From NCBI GenBank assembly GCA_029260755.1, contig JAJDCQ010000078.1, positions 1-64,000 of the forward strand: 64,000 nt of DNA, written 5' to 3'. Origin of the DNA: Planctomycetota bacterium (GTDB taxonomy: Bacteria > Planctomycetota > J058 > JAJDCQ01). Of the stretch, positions 38,093 through 46,654 are shown one piece after another (position 1 is the stretch's first letter; each line of letters opens with the position of its first letter). A program made the translations under genes and the position numbers. Under the pieces are notes generated by a model. The model was not told the DNA's origin, searched no databases, and worked only from the letters and a program-made list of their open reading frames with translations.

Positions 38093-40597
38093 ATGCCCAT
38101 CGCCGAGGCCGTCCTCGAGCCTTCCTCGGACGTCGACCCCGAAGCGTCGTCGACCGCCGAGGGGCAGCTTCGAACGGAGATCCGCCCGGGCGAGGCGGGC
38201 CGCGAGCTCTGCGGCGAGACCCTTGGCGCCTACGAGGTGCTCGACCTGATCGCCGTCGGCGGGATGGGGTCGGTCTACCGCGCGAAGCAGACCTCGATGG
38301 GCCGCCTCGTCGCCCTGAAGGTGCTCGCGCCGCGCCTCGCCTCGAAGCCGACCTACGTGAAGCGCTTCCTCCGAGAGGCGCGCGCGGCGGCCGCCCTCGA
38401 GCATCCCAACATCGTTCGCATCTACGACATCGGCGAGGGCGGCGGCTACTTCTTCTACTCGATGGAGCTCGTCACCGGTCGGAGCCTGTCGCGGGCGATG
38501 CGCGGCACCGGCGGCGTCGGTCCGCGCCGGGCGATCGAGGTCGGGATCGCGTGCGCGAAGGCGCTCGTCTTCGCGGAGACCCGCGGGATCGTCCACCGCG
38601 ACATCAAGCCGCCCAACATCCTGCTGGGCGACGATGGCTCGATCCAGCTCGCGGACATGGGCCTCGCCAAGTTCACCGACGGCGACGCGGCCGACAGCGG
38701 CAGCCTCACGACCGCCGGCAGCCTGATCGGCTCGCCGAACTACATGCCGCCCGAGCGCGTCCGCGACCCGCAGCGCGCCGATGCGATGGGCGACATCTAC
38801 TCGCTCGGCGCGACGCTCTATCACGCGGTCAGCGGCGAGCTCCCGTTCGGCGGCGGCGCCCCGATGGAGATCCTCCAGCGGGTGCTCCACGGCGACCTCC
38901 TGGGGGCCGACGACCCCGCCCGCGAGCGCATTCCCGAGCCGCTCCGCTCGGTGATCGCCCGGATGGCCTCGCACGAGCGCGCCGATCGCTTCCAGACGCC
39001 GGCCGAGATGCTCGCCGCCCTCGAGGCGATCCAGAACGCCGCGCTGACGCCGACGCGGACGCCGCTCGGGCACCCGAGCACGCCGCGCGGTTCGAGCGCG
39101 GCGCGCCGCCGGTCGGGACGCGGACCCGCCCGGTCGAGCCGTCGGCTGCAGAGCGCGCGACCGCGCCGTCGCCCCTCTGCGTCGCCCGCGCCGACCGGCG
39201 GCTCGCGCGCTCCGCTCGGCGTCGTGGCCGCGCTGACCCTCGCCGCGCTCGTCGGCCTCGTCGTCCTCTCCGCCCTCCGTCCGGGGGCCACGCCGGAGAC
39301 CTCGCCCGGGACGACCGGCGAGCTGGCCCGCACCTCGGGCGCGCGGTCCGCGGCCGGGGAGACCGTGCCGTCGCGCGGCTCGGTCGCCGAGGCGCTTGCC
39401 GCCCGAGACGACGCCGCGGTCACCCCGGCGACGACCACCCCGCCCTCGGCCGCCTCTTCGGAGCCCGCCCCCGCGGTCGGCGCGCCGGGCGACGTCGAGG
39501 GCGCGGCGACCGACGATGAGGAGATCGACGCGTGGCTCGATGAGCTCAACGCCAAGGTCGCCGAGAAGCGGGCCGCCGCCCGCGCCGACGGATCCGATGA
39601 CGCCGCCGCGCGGTCCGGCGCCGCGCCGGAGGTTGCGCCGCAGCCCGAGCCCGCCGGGCCCGAGCCGGTCGTCGAGGCGCCCGAGCCCGAGGTCGGTCCC
39701 TCACCGATGCCCGAGCCTGGCCCGGTCGACCCCGCGGTCGACCCCGCCGTCGATCCCGAGCCGGCGCCCGAGCCTGGCGCTGCCGAGCCCGCCGATCCCG
39801 CCGAGGCCGCGGCGGCGGCCGCCGAGGCCGCGGTCGAGAAGCTCATCGACGCCCTCGCCGCCTCGCACGTGAAGCGTCTCGAGGATGGCCGCGTCGAGAT
39901 CGGCTACGACTGGAAGGACGCCGACCAGCGCGAGGACTGGCGCATCGTGCGCCCCGAGGACATCAACGACGCCGGCATCCGCACGCTCACCGACCGCAAG
40001 AAGCCTCCGCGGCCGTGGAAGGAAGCCTGGGACGCTCGCAACGGAGCGCTCGTCGGGCAGGGCTGGGAGCGCCTCGTCTGGAAGCACCAGCTCGCCGCCG
40101 GCGAGCCGATCGAGATCGAGCTGATCGCCCGGACGATCGACGGGTCGGCCGCGGTGGTGACGCTCTTCGACGGACCCGGTCGTGACCCGGTCGTCTTCGG
40201 CGCGGGCTTCGCCCTGAGGCCGCTCACTGGCGGCCGTTGGGGACGCTTCGGTCCGTACGCCGACTGGTTCGAGGAGAAGCAGGAGACGACGAGCCGCTAT
40301 CGTCAGCCGCAGCACGTCATCCTTCGCGAGGAGTCGTTTCTCCGATTCGACGAGCTCGCGGGCGGTCGCGCCCGACCCAAGGGCGCCTACAAGATCTTCG
40401 TGAAGGCCGAGCCGGGCGCCGACGGCGCGAGCACCGAGCTCTTCTTCTCGCCCGAGGGGAAGAAGAAGGGTCGCGGTCTGAAGGCGACCCTCGACGAGCC
40501 GCTCGCAGTCGGCGCGGTCGGCCTCGGCGCCTTCAACCGGACCGTCTTCTACGAGGAGATCCGGATCCGGGGACGGCTGGCGGCGCCCGCGCGCTGA
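38093..40597 (+). CDS. Membrane-spanning serine/threonine kinase with extracytoplasmic sensor-like domain
   Basis: The protein is 834 aa; ATG 38093 follows GGGGGA. Kinase domain about 45-320: IAVGGMGSVYRAKQ, VALKVL, IVHRDIKPPNILL, LADMGLAKF (DMG for DFG, Asp kept), YMPPERV. A basic juxtamembrane region (RRRSGRGPARSSRR) precedes a membrane helix (VVAALTLAALVGLVVLSALR, near 378-400). A long acidic Pro/Glu/Ala linker (about 430-590) follows, with PEPEVGPSPMPEPGPVDPAV-like sequence. The C-terminal 240 residues are a beta-rich domain (VEIGYDWKDADQREDWRIVR onward) resembling concanavalin-like folds. It is probably a receptor kinase; its ligand is unknown. Confidence 0.9.
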   Translation: MPIAEAVLEPSSDVDPEASSTAEGQLRTEIRPGEAGRELCGETLGAYEVLDLIAVGGMGSVYRAKQTSMGRLVALKVLAPRLASKPTYVKRFLREARAAAALEHPNIVRIYDIGEGGGYFFYSMELVTGRSLSRAMRGTGGVGPRRAIEVGIACAKALVFAETRGIVHRDIKPPNILLGDDGSIQLADMGLAKFTDGDAADSGSLTTAGSLIGSPNYMPPERVRDPQRADAMGDIYSLGATLYHAVSGELPFGGGAPMEILQRVLHGDLLGADDPARERIPEPLRSVIARMASHERADRFQTPAEMLAALEAIQNAALTPTRTPLGHPSTPRGSSAARRRSGRGPARSSRRLQSARPRRRPSASPAPTGGSRAPLGVVAALTLAALVGLVVLSALRPGATPETSPGTTGELARTSGARSAAGETVPSRGSVAEALAARDDAAVTPATTTPPSAASSEPAPAVGAPGDVEGAATDDEEIDAWLDELNAKVAEKRAAARADGSDDAAARSGAAPEVAPQPEPAGPEPVVEAPEPEVGPSPMPEPGPVDPAVDPAVDPEPAPEPGAAEPADPAEAAAAAAEAAVEKLIDALAASHVKRLEDGRVEIGYDWKDADQREDWRIVRPEDINDAGIRTLTDRKKPPRPWKEAWDARNGALVGQGWERLVWKHQLAAGEPIEIELIARTIDGSAAVVTLFDGPGRDPVVFGAGFALRPLTGGRWGRFGPYADWFEEKQETTSRYRQPQHVILREESFLRFDELAGGRARPKGAYKIFVKAEPGADGASTELFFSPEGKKKGRGLKATLDEPLAVGAVGLGAFNRTVFYEEIRIRGRLAAPAR

Positions 40598-40693
40598 CGC
40601 GCCGCCGGGCCTTCTCCTCGACGCGAAGTCGCCCCCAGAGGCGCTCCTGGCCCCGTAACGGGCAGGATTCGGCCGGCCGACGCGTGACCGCCA

Positions 40694-40723
40694 TTGCGGT
40701 CAACCCGTTGGCTCTGCCATACT
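40694..40723 (+). promoter_or_regulatory. Weak candidate promoter of the PEP-CTERM gene
   Basis: TTGCGG (40694-40699), 18-bp spacer, CATACT (40718-40723; four of six matches to the -10 consensus). Position suits the GTG at 40763. Confidence 0.3.
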
Positions 40724-40762
40724 TGAACGACTTCTGGTGCAGCCTCGGAGTGGACCCTGAGC

Positions 40763-41533
40763 GTGAAGCGACTCCTCGTCGCCATCGTGATCGTCATCGT
40801 GTCGAGCGTCGCGGCGACTCCCGCGCTGGCGGTCGATGTCGTGTTCGACCACTTCGACAACGGCGTCCTGCCCGCCAACGACGGCTGGAGCGAGTCGTTC
40901 GGCGGCGGCGCGACCGGCTTCAGCGGGGGCGAGGCCGGCACCAACTTCACGATCACGAACATCACCGGCGGCAGCCCGTTCGGCGGCTTCGGGACCTACA
41001 CCCTCAGCCAGAGCTTCACGCCGATCAACGACTTCGCCGTCGACTTCGACATCTCCTGGGACTCGGGTCCGAGCGACAGCTCCCGGGCCGTGCAGACCCT
41101 CGGCGTCGCGCTCCTCGACGCGGGCGGCAACCAGATCGCCCTGGCCGAGTTCCGCGACCCCATCGGCGCCGGCGACTTCGGCTTCCAGTTCGCCGACATC
41201 GGCGGGACGACGGCCCAGACCGGGCCCGACTCGCTCCCGCCCGCCGGGAGCGCCCAGATCGACATCATCCGCAACGGCAACCAGATCGACATCCTCTGGG
41301 ATGGCACGAACCTCCTCACGGGCTTCGACGCCACGCCGATCGCGGAGGTGCAGATCATCTTCGGCAGCCCGCGGAGCTTCTTCACCTTCTTCGGGACCGA
41401 GTCGGTCGACCTCCTCCGGGTCCAGTCGATCAACGGCGTCCCCGAGCCCGGCTCCCTCGGGATGCTCGGCCTGATCGTCCTCGCCGGCGCCATCTCGAGA
41501 CGACGAAGACGAACCCGATCGCCCGCGACCTGA
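40763..41533 (+). CDS. PEP-CTERM secreted protein
   Basis: The protein is 256 aa with a GTG start. The signal peptide is MKRLLVAIVIVIVSSVAATP with cleavage near ALA-V. The mature domain is beta-rich with Gly, Asn and Thr (GEAGTNFTITNITGGSPFGG, FDISWDSGPSDSS). The C-terminus is a complete sorting signal: VPEPG, a hydrophobic segment (LGMLGLIVLAGAIS) and the cluster RRRRR. Exosortase/EpsH systems cleave such signals and pass the protein to the cell surface or matrix. No exosortase gene is in the window. Confidence 0.9.
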   Translation: MKRLLVAIVIVIVSSVAATPALAVDVVFDHFDNGVLPANDGWSESFGGGATGFSGGEAGTNFTITNITGGSPFGGFGTYTLSQSFTPINDFAVDFDISWDSGPSDSSRAVQTLGVALLDAGGNQIALAEFRDPIGAGDFGFQFADIGGTTAQTGPDSLPPAGSAQIDIIRNGNQIDILWDGTNLLTGFDATPIAEVQIIFGSPRSFFTFFGTESVDLLRVQSINGVPEPGSLGMLGLIVLAGAISRRRRRTRSPAT

Positions 41534-41590
41534 CGAACGGGTGGAACCGCGGACTGCGGACGGCGAGCTTCGGAGTCATGGCTCGCCCCT

Positions 41591-41803
41591 GTTCCCTAGC
41601 AACAGGAGTCTCGGGCGGAGCACCGCAACGCGTCGGCAATTGGCTCGGCGACGCCCGAACCAATCCATGCAATCCGCGAAATCCGCGGTTCCGGTCTCTC
41701 TGGGCGGCGAACGAACGGGAACCGCGGATTGTTGGATTGACTGGATTGCGAGCTGCCGGGCGCTCAGTCCATTGCCGACGCACTGCGCTCCCGTTCCAGG
41801 AAC
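41591..41803. repeat. Hairpin repeat family B, copy B5 (first of three in tandem)
   Basis: Full-length unit of about 210 bp. Inner arms are CAATCCATGCAATCCGCG, continuing AAATCCGCGGTT, and AACCGCGGATTGTTGGATT, continuing GACTGGATTGCGAG. Outer arms pair GCACCGCAACGCGTCGGCA with TGCCGACGCACTGCGCTC. It shares its right boundary GTTCCAGGAAC (41793) with the next copy. Confidence 0.85.
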
Positions 41804-41998
41804 AGGAGTCTCGGGCAGAGCACCGCGTCGCGTCGGCAATGGCCCGGCGACGCCCGAATCAATCCGTGTAATCCGCGAAATCCGCGGTTCGGTCTCTCTC
41901 GGCGTTGAGCCCAGTGGGAACCGCGGATTACGCGGACTACGCGGATTGCGAGTTGCCTGGTACGGGTTCATTGCCGTTGCGCGGGCTGTTCCAGGAAC
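41793..41998. repeat. Hairpin repeat family B, copy B6 (second of three)
   Basis: Full-length, bounded by GTTCCAGGAAC at 41793 and 41988. The left arm AATCCGTGTAATCCGCGAAA continues to TCCGCGGTT, and the right arm is AACCGCGGATTACGCGGA, continuing CTACGCGGATTGCGAG. Head-to-tail with B5. Confidence 0.85.
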
Positions 41999-42120
41999 GG
42001 CAGTCTCGGGCGGGGCATCGCCTCCCGTCGGCAGCGGCTCGGCGCCGACCGGAACACTCCGCGCCATCCGCGCAATCCGTGGTCTCGTTCCTCATCGCGA
42101 GACGAGTGGAACCGCGCCGA
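41988..42120. repeat. Hairpin repeat family B, copy B7 (third of three, right arm missing)
   Basis: The left side is recognisable (GCATCGCCTCCCGTCGGCAG, CATCCGCGCAATCCGTGG), but after GAGTGGAACCGCG the right arm is lost and the sequence runs into the 3' flank of the WD40-kinase gene. The truncation is at the same place as in B4. Confidence 0.75.
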
Positions 42121-42148
42121 GGGCGTCGAGAGATCGGCTCCTCGGGGC

Positions 42149-45100
42149 TCAGCGTCGATCGAGGTCCCAGATGAGCGCGGTGCCGTCGGCGCTCGCCGTC
42201 GCCAGCCGCCGACCGTCGGGCGAGAACGCGAGGTCCTCGATCCGCGAGGCGTGGCCGGCGAGACGAGCCACCTCGGCGCCGGTCGCGACCTCCCACACGA
42301 TGGCGAAGTCGTCCATGCCCGCGCCCGCGATGAGCTGACCGTCGGCGGAGGCGGCGACCGCGTCGACCTGCTTGGAGTGCCCGGAGAGCAGGCGCTGCTC
42401 GCCGCCGGGCAGCGAGATGACGTGGACGCTGCGGTCGAGCCCGGCGACCGCGATCGTCCCGGCATCGACGAAGATCACGGTCGTCACCTGGCGCGGGAGC
42501 TCGGCTCGCATCACCGCCGCCCCGGTCGCGCCATCGAGCACCTCGACCCGCTCGTCGTTGGACGCGACCGCCAGCGCCCGTCCGTCGGGAGACCACGCCA
42601 GGGCCCTCACGCCGCGGCGGCTCGGGTCGTGGCCGATGAACGGTCTGGCCTCGCCCGAGGCGACCTCGACGATCACGACCTGACCGGAGATGCCGGCGGC
42701 GGCCAGCCTCGTCCCGTCCGGGGTCATCGCGAGCGAGAGCGAGGGGATCGCGACCCGCTGCCGGCGTGCCCCGGTGAGGGCATCGGCGATCCACACGTGG
42801 CTCCCATTGACCGCCGCGAGGGAGCGTCCGCCGTCGCAGAAGGCGAGCCGCGACGCGTTCCGGGACAGCACCGCGATGGCGCTCCCGTCGGCGGCGTCCC
42901 AGACGCGGACCGAGGCGTCGCGCGACGCGGTCGCGATCCTCTCCCCGTCCTTCGAGAAGACGACCGTGTTGAGGCCCCCCTCGTGGGTCGGCGGCAGCTC
43001 GGGAAGGGTGACCGGCCGGGCCGTCTCGACGTTCCAGATGCGGACGCCGCCCGCCTGATCGCCCGAGATGAGGCGGGTCGGTCCGGCGAACACGAGGGTG
43101 TCGGCCGTCCATCCCCCGCTCCGACCGACGATCTCGCAGACGGGCGTCCAGGTGCGCGGATCGAGGACGCGGATGTCGGGCACCATGCCCATCGCGACGA
43201 GCGGCCGCTCCCGATCGCCGTTGACGGCGATCGACATGGGCGTGGTCGCCAGGAGCTCGCGGAGCGGGCTCCCCGTCGCCGCGTCGAGGACGCGGAGCCG
43301 CCCCGAGAGCGTGCGCGACGTCGTGCAGAGGATCTGGCCGCCGTCGCTCGAGAACGCGACCGCGGTCGGCACGTCGCCGGGATCGATCGACCAGAGGCGT
43401 TCGCCGTTCGCCGCGTCGTGGAGCTGCAACGCCCCCGGCGGTCCCGAGCCGAGCGCGACGACGAGCCGGGATCCCTCGGGCGAGAACGCCGCCCCCGCGA
43501 TCGGCGGCGGACAGGTGATGCGCGCCCGCTCCGTCCCGTCGGCGGCGTCGAGGATCCGGATCGTCCCCCGGCTCCCGATGGCCGCGATCCGCTCCCCGTC
43601 GGGCGAGAGCACGACATCCCGGACGAGCGCGACGGCGCCTCGCTCGCTCACCCACCGCCGGGTCCCGCCTCGAGCGTTCCAGCCCGTGACGACCTCGTTC
43701 GTCGATCCTGTGACCAGGAGGTCGGGGTCGCGCGGCGAGAACCCCACCGCGACCGAGAGACCGTCGTGGTCGAGGACGCCGCGAGCCGCGCCGGTCACGG
43801 CATCCCAGACCCGGACGTGGGTGTCCTGACCGGCGGAGGCGAGGAGGGCGCCGTCGCACGAGACGGTGACGTCGCTCACGACGTTGCCGTGTCGGAGCCG
43901 CGTCGAGCCGAGCCGGAAGAGCGCCCCGTCGGGGAGCGGCGCCTCGAGGGGCTCCGTCCGAGCGGCGGGGACCCCGGGAGGCGTCGTCGGCGCGTCGCCG
44001 CCGTCCGGCCCGACCTCGGCGACGTCCGCGCCAGCCGAAGGGCCCGCCGGGTCGGTCGCGGAGCGCGGGTCCGGCGCGGCCGCGACGGGTGGCGACGCGC
44101 CGGGCCCGCGCGCGATCCAGCCGACCGCGACGCCGAGCGACCCGACGAGCAGCGCCGTGCCGGCCACCGCGGCGACCAGGGTCCGCGACGAGCCCGAGCT
44201 GCCGGTCTCCCCTCGCGAGCCCCGCTCGGGATCGAGGAACCGATCGAGCGCCCGGACGACCTCGCCGGCCGACTCGAAGCGCTTCTCCGGCTTCTTGCGC
44301 ATGCATCGACGGACGATCGCCTCGAGCGGCGCCGGGATGGACGGGTCGATCGCGCGAAGGCGCTCGGGCTCCCCCTCCATCACCGCGACGATCATCTCGG
44401 GGAGACTGCCCGCTCCGCGGTAAGGAGCGACGCCCGTGAGGGCGTGGTAGAGGACGGCGCCGATCGCGTAGACGTCCGCCGCGGGACCGGCGCCGCGCGG
44501 GTCGCCGCGGAGCTGCTCGGGCGCGACGTAGGCCGGGGTACCGACCATCTCGCCCGTCGCGGTGAGGCGGTTCGCGTTCGAGAGATCGCGGGCGACGCCG
44601 AAGTCGGTCAGCTTCGGCGCGCCGTCGGCATCGACGATGATGTTGAGGGGCTTCACATCGCGGTGGACGACGCCCTCGCCGTGGGCGTGATGGAGCGCCG
44701 CGGCGATCTCGCGGACGAGCCGCGCCGCCCGCGGCGGCGGCAGTCCGCGGCCGTGCTCCTCGATGACCTGCGCGAGGGTGGCTCCCTCGACGAAGTCCAT
44801 CACGATGTAGGGCCGGCCGTCGAACACGCCCGCGTCGTGGACGGCGACGATCGCGGGATGGCGGAGCCGCCCCGCCGAGCGAGCCTCCCGGACGAACCGC
44901 TCGACCGAGGCGCCGGCGCCGCCGACCTCGACGATCATCTTGATCGCGACGGGACGCGAGAGGGTCGGGTCCCAGCCGCGATAGACGACGCCCATACCGC
45001 CCCGACCGATCCGTTCGAGGAGGACGTGACGCCCGATCCGACGAGACGGGTCGGCGAGGGCCGCCTGCAGATCGAACGACGGAGTGATCGAGGGCGGGCC

Positions 45101-45232
45101 GATCGGCGGCGTCGCCCCGACTCCGCCGGCGACCGGCGTGAACCGCGCGCTCCCGCCTGGCGCCCGCGGCGTGGCCGCGTGCCGACGCTCGGGATCGGTC
45201 GGGGGCTGTCGAGGTGACGACGGACCGGACAC
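42149..45232 (-). CDS. Serine/threonine kinase with C-terminal WD40 propeller
   Basis: The protein is 1027 aa. GTG 45232 lies 13 bp after the ygeW stop on the same strand, suggesting coupling. A Pro-rich N-terminus (1-60) precedes the kinase (about 65-330): IGRGGMGVVYRG, VAIKMI, VVHRDVKPLNIIV, LTDFGVARD, YVAPEQL; all catalytic residues are intact. A membrane helix (TLVAAVAGTALLVGSLGVAV, about 350-370) and a Pro/Ala linker follow. Residues about 440-1027 form WD40 repeats (for example GALLASAGQDTHVRVWDA and RRLATASADGTALIWDLD), enough for two seven-bladed propellers. If the helix is used, the propellers are extracytoplasmic and probably sense or bind a partner. Confidence 0.9.
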   Translation of the reverse strand: MSGPSSPRQPPTDPERRHAATPRAPGGSARFTPVAGGVGATPPIGPPSITPSFDLQAALADPSRRIGRHVLLERIGRGGMGVVYRGWDPTLSRPVAIKMIVEVGGAGASVERFVREARSAGRLRHPAIVAVHDAGVFDGRPYIVMDFVEGATLAQVIEEHGRGLPPPRAARLVREIAAALHHAHGEGVVHRDVKPLNIIVDADGAPKLTDFGVARDLSNANRLTATGEMVGTPAYVAPEQLRGDPRGAGPAADVYAIGAVLYHALTGVAPYRGAGSLPEMIVAVMEGEPERLRAIDPSIPAPLEAIVRRCMRKKPEKRFESAGEVVRALDRFLDPERGSRGETGSSGSSRTLVAAVAGTALLVGSLGVAVGWIARGPGASPPVAAAPDPRSATDPAGPSAGADVAEVGPDGGDAPTTPPGVPAARTEPLEAPLPDGALFRLGSTRLRHGNVVSDVTVSCDGALLASAGQDTHVRVWDAVTGAARGVLDHDGLSVAVGFSPRDPDLLVTGSTNEVVTGWNARGGTRRWVSERGAVALVRDVVLSPDGERIAAIGSRGTIRILDAADGTERARITCPPPIAGAAFSPEGSRLVVALGSGPPGALQLHDAANGERLWSIDPGDVPTAVAFSSDGGQILCTTSRTLSGRLRVLDAATGSPLRELLATTPMSIAVNGDRERPLVAMGMVPDIRVLDPRTWTPVCEIVGRSGGWTADTLVFAGPTRLISGDQAGGVRIWNVETARPVTLPELPPTHEGGLNTVVFSKDGERIATASRDASVRVWDAADGSAIAVLSRNASRLAFCDGGRSLAAVNGSHVWIADALTGARRQRVAIPSLSLAMTPDGTRLAAAGISGQVVIVEVASGEARPFIGHDPSRRGVRALAWSPDGRALAVASNDERVEVLDGATGAAVMRAELPRQVTTVIFVDAGTIAVAGLDRSVHVISLPGGEQRLLSGHSKQVDAVAASADGQLIAGAGMDDFAIVWEVATGAEVARLAGHASRIEDLAFSPDGRRLATASADGTALIWDLDRR

Positions 45233-45245
45233 GGGAGCGCCCGGC

Positions 45246-46442
45246 TCAGGCCGGCCGGCGCGCCACGCCTCGCGAGGCCAGGTTCGCGAGCACCTCGAGC
45301 GGCTTCTCGCAGCGGGTCAGCAGCATCATCGCGGCGATCACGAGCGGCTTCCACGATGCCTCGTGGTAGGTGCGCAGCCGGTAACGCTCGAAGACGCTGG
45401 CGGCCACCTCGCCCTCCTCGCAGCTCACGCCGGTGATGTCGGCGGGGAGGCAGTGCATGTAGAGCGCCTCGCCGCCGCGCGTCGCCGCCATGAGCTCCTC
45501 GGTCGTCTCCCACGACCTGTGCTTGGCGTTCGCGGCGAGGGCGTCCTGCTCGAGCGCAGCCACCTCGTCGCCGCGTCCGCCCCGGAGCAGCTTCGTCCGC
45601 TCCTCCATCACCTGGAACGGCGCCCAGCTCTTGGGGTAGACGATGTCGGCGTCTCGGAAGGCCTCGCCCATGTCGTGGACCTGCGTGAACGAGCCGCCCG
45701 ACTCCTTGGCGTGGCGCTGGCAGACGTCGATCGTGTCGGGCAGGAGGCCGTATCCCTCGGGATGGGCGAGGGTGACGTCCATGCCGAAGCGGGTCATGAG
45801 CGCGATGATGCCCTGCGGCACCGAGAGCGGCTTGCCGTAGGACGGCGAGTAGGCCCAGGTCATCGCGAGCTTCTTGCCGCGGAGCGCCTCGAGCGAGCCG
45901 AAGGTCGCCTGGAGGTGGAGCAGGTCGGCCATCGACTGGGTCGGGTGGTCCTCATCACATTGAAGGTTGATGACGCTCGGCCGCTGGGCGAGGACGCCCT
46001 CCCGATGGCCCTCGTCGACCGCCTCGGCGACCTCGGCCATGTACTTGTGGCCCTCGCCGATGAACATGTCGTCGCGGATGCCGATCGTCTCGGTCATGAA
46101 CGAGATCATGTTCGCCGTCTCGCGGACGGTCTCGCCGTGCGCGATCTGGCTCTTGCCCTCGTCGAGGTCGGACGGCACGAGGCCGAGGAGGTTGGCGGCG
46201 GACGCGAACGAGAAGCGGGTTCGGGTCGACTGATCGCGGAAGATCGACACGGCGAGACCGCTGTCGAAGATCTTGCACGAGCCGCCGGCCCCGTAGACCG
46301 CCTTCAGCGCGCGCGCCGTGTCGGCGACCGCCCGCAGGGTGTTGACCGGGTGATCCCACGTCCGGAGAAAGTCGCCGCCGTGGAGCGGGTTGCCGCCGCC
46401 GAGCGTCTCCTCGAGGCTCGCCATCAACGCCTTGTCGTCCAT
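45246..46442 (-). CDS. ygeW: Knotted carbamoyltransferase YgeW
   Basis: The protein is 398 aa, the usual length. Diagnostic segments: KIFDSGLAVSIFRDQSTRTR (carbamoyl-phosphate loop with STRTR), DLDEGKSQIAHGETVRETAN, LQCDEDHPTQSMADLLHL, MTWAYSPSYGKPLSVPQG (YgeW-specific in place of the ornithine SMG region), VYPKSWAPF and the HCLPADITGVSCEEGEV loop. It belongs to the knotted-fold aspartate/ornithine carbamoyltransferase superfamily; the true substrate of YgeW is, to my knowledge, unsettled. YgeW usually sits with ygeX, ygeY and purine-catabolic genes; none is here. ATG 46442 is preceded by GAAGGGA. It is followed closely by the WD40 kinase. Confidence 0.95.
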   Translation of the reverse strand: MDDKALMASLEETLGGGNPLHGGDFLRTWDHPVNTLRAVADTARALKAVYGAGGSCKIFDSGLAVSIFRDQSTRTRFSFASAANLLGLVPSDLDEGKSQIAHGETVRETANMISFMTETIGIRDDMFIGEGHKYMAEVAEAVDEGHREGVLAQRPSVINLQCDEDHPTQSMADLLHLQATFGSLEALRGKKLAMTWAYSPSYGKPLSVPQGIIALMTRFGMDVTLAHPEGYGLLPDTIDVCQRHAKESGGSFTQVHDMGEAFRDADIVYPKSWAPFQVMEERTKLLRGGRGDEVAALEQDALAANAKHRSWETTEELMAATRGGEALYMHCLPADITGVSCEEGEVAASVFERYRLRTYHEASWKPLVIAAMMLLTRCEKPLEVLANLASRGVARRPA

Positions 46443-46592
46443 CGTCCACGCATCCCTTCGTTCGCGATTCCGAGCCGCGCAGTCTCGCATCCGGCGCCCG
46501 GGCTTCGCCAGCGAGACGGCAGACGCTCGGCGGCCGATCGAGGCCGTTGAGCCCCGGGGCCGACCCTCGGTCCCGAGGTCGGATCCTGTCGG

Positions 46593-46622
46593 TTGAGGAA
46601 ACCGACCGGAGCGGTCTAACAT
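46593..46622 (+). promoter_or_regulatory. Candidate promoter of the FHA-GAF gene
   Basis: TTGAGG (46593-46598), 18-bp spacer, TAACAT (46617-46622), 33 bp before ATG 46655 with GGGAGAGGG as ribosome site between. Plausible, unproven. Confidence 0.4.
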
Positions 46623-46654
46623 GCGCGATCGGGCCGGGAGAGGGCCCCCCATCG

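Noticed and set aside
41591..42120. Regularly spaced repeats suggesting a CRISPR array
   Set aside because: Units are about 200 bp palindromes with conserved interiors, not short identical repeats with unique spacers, and no cas gene is present.
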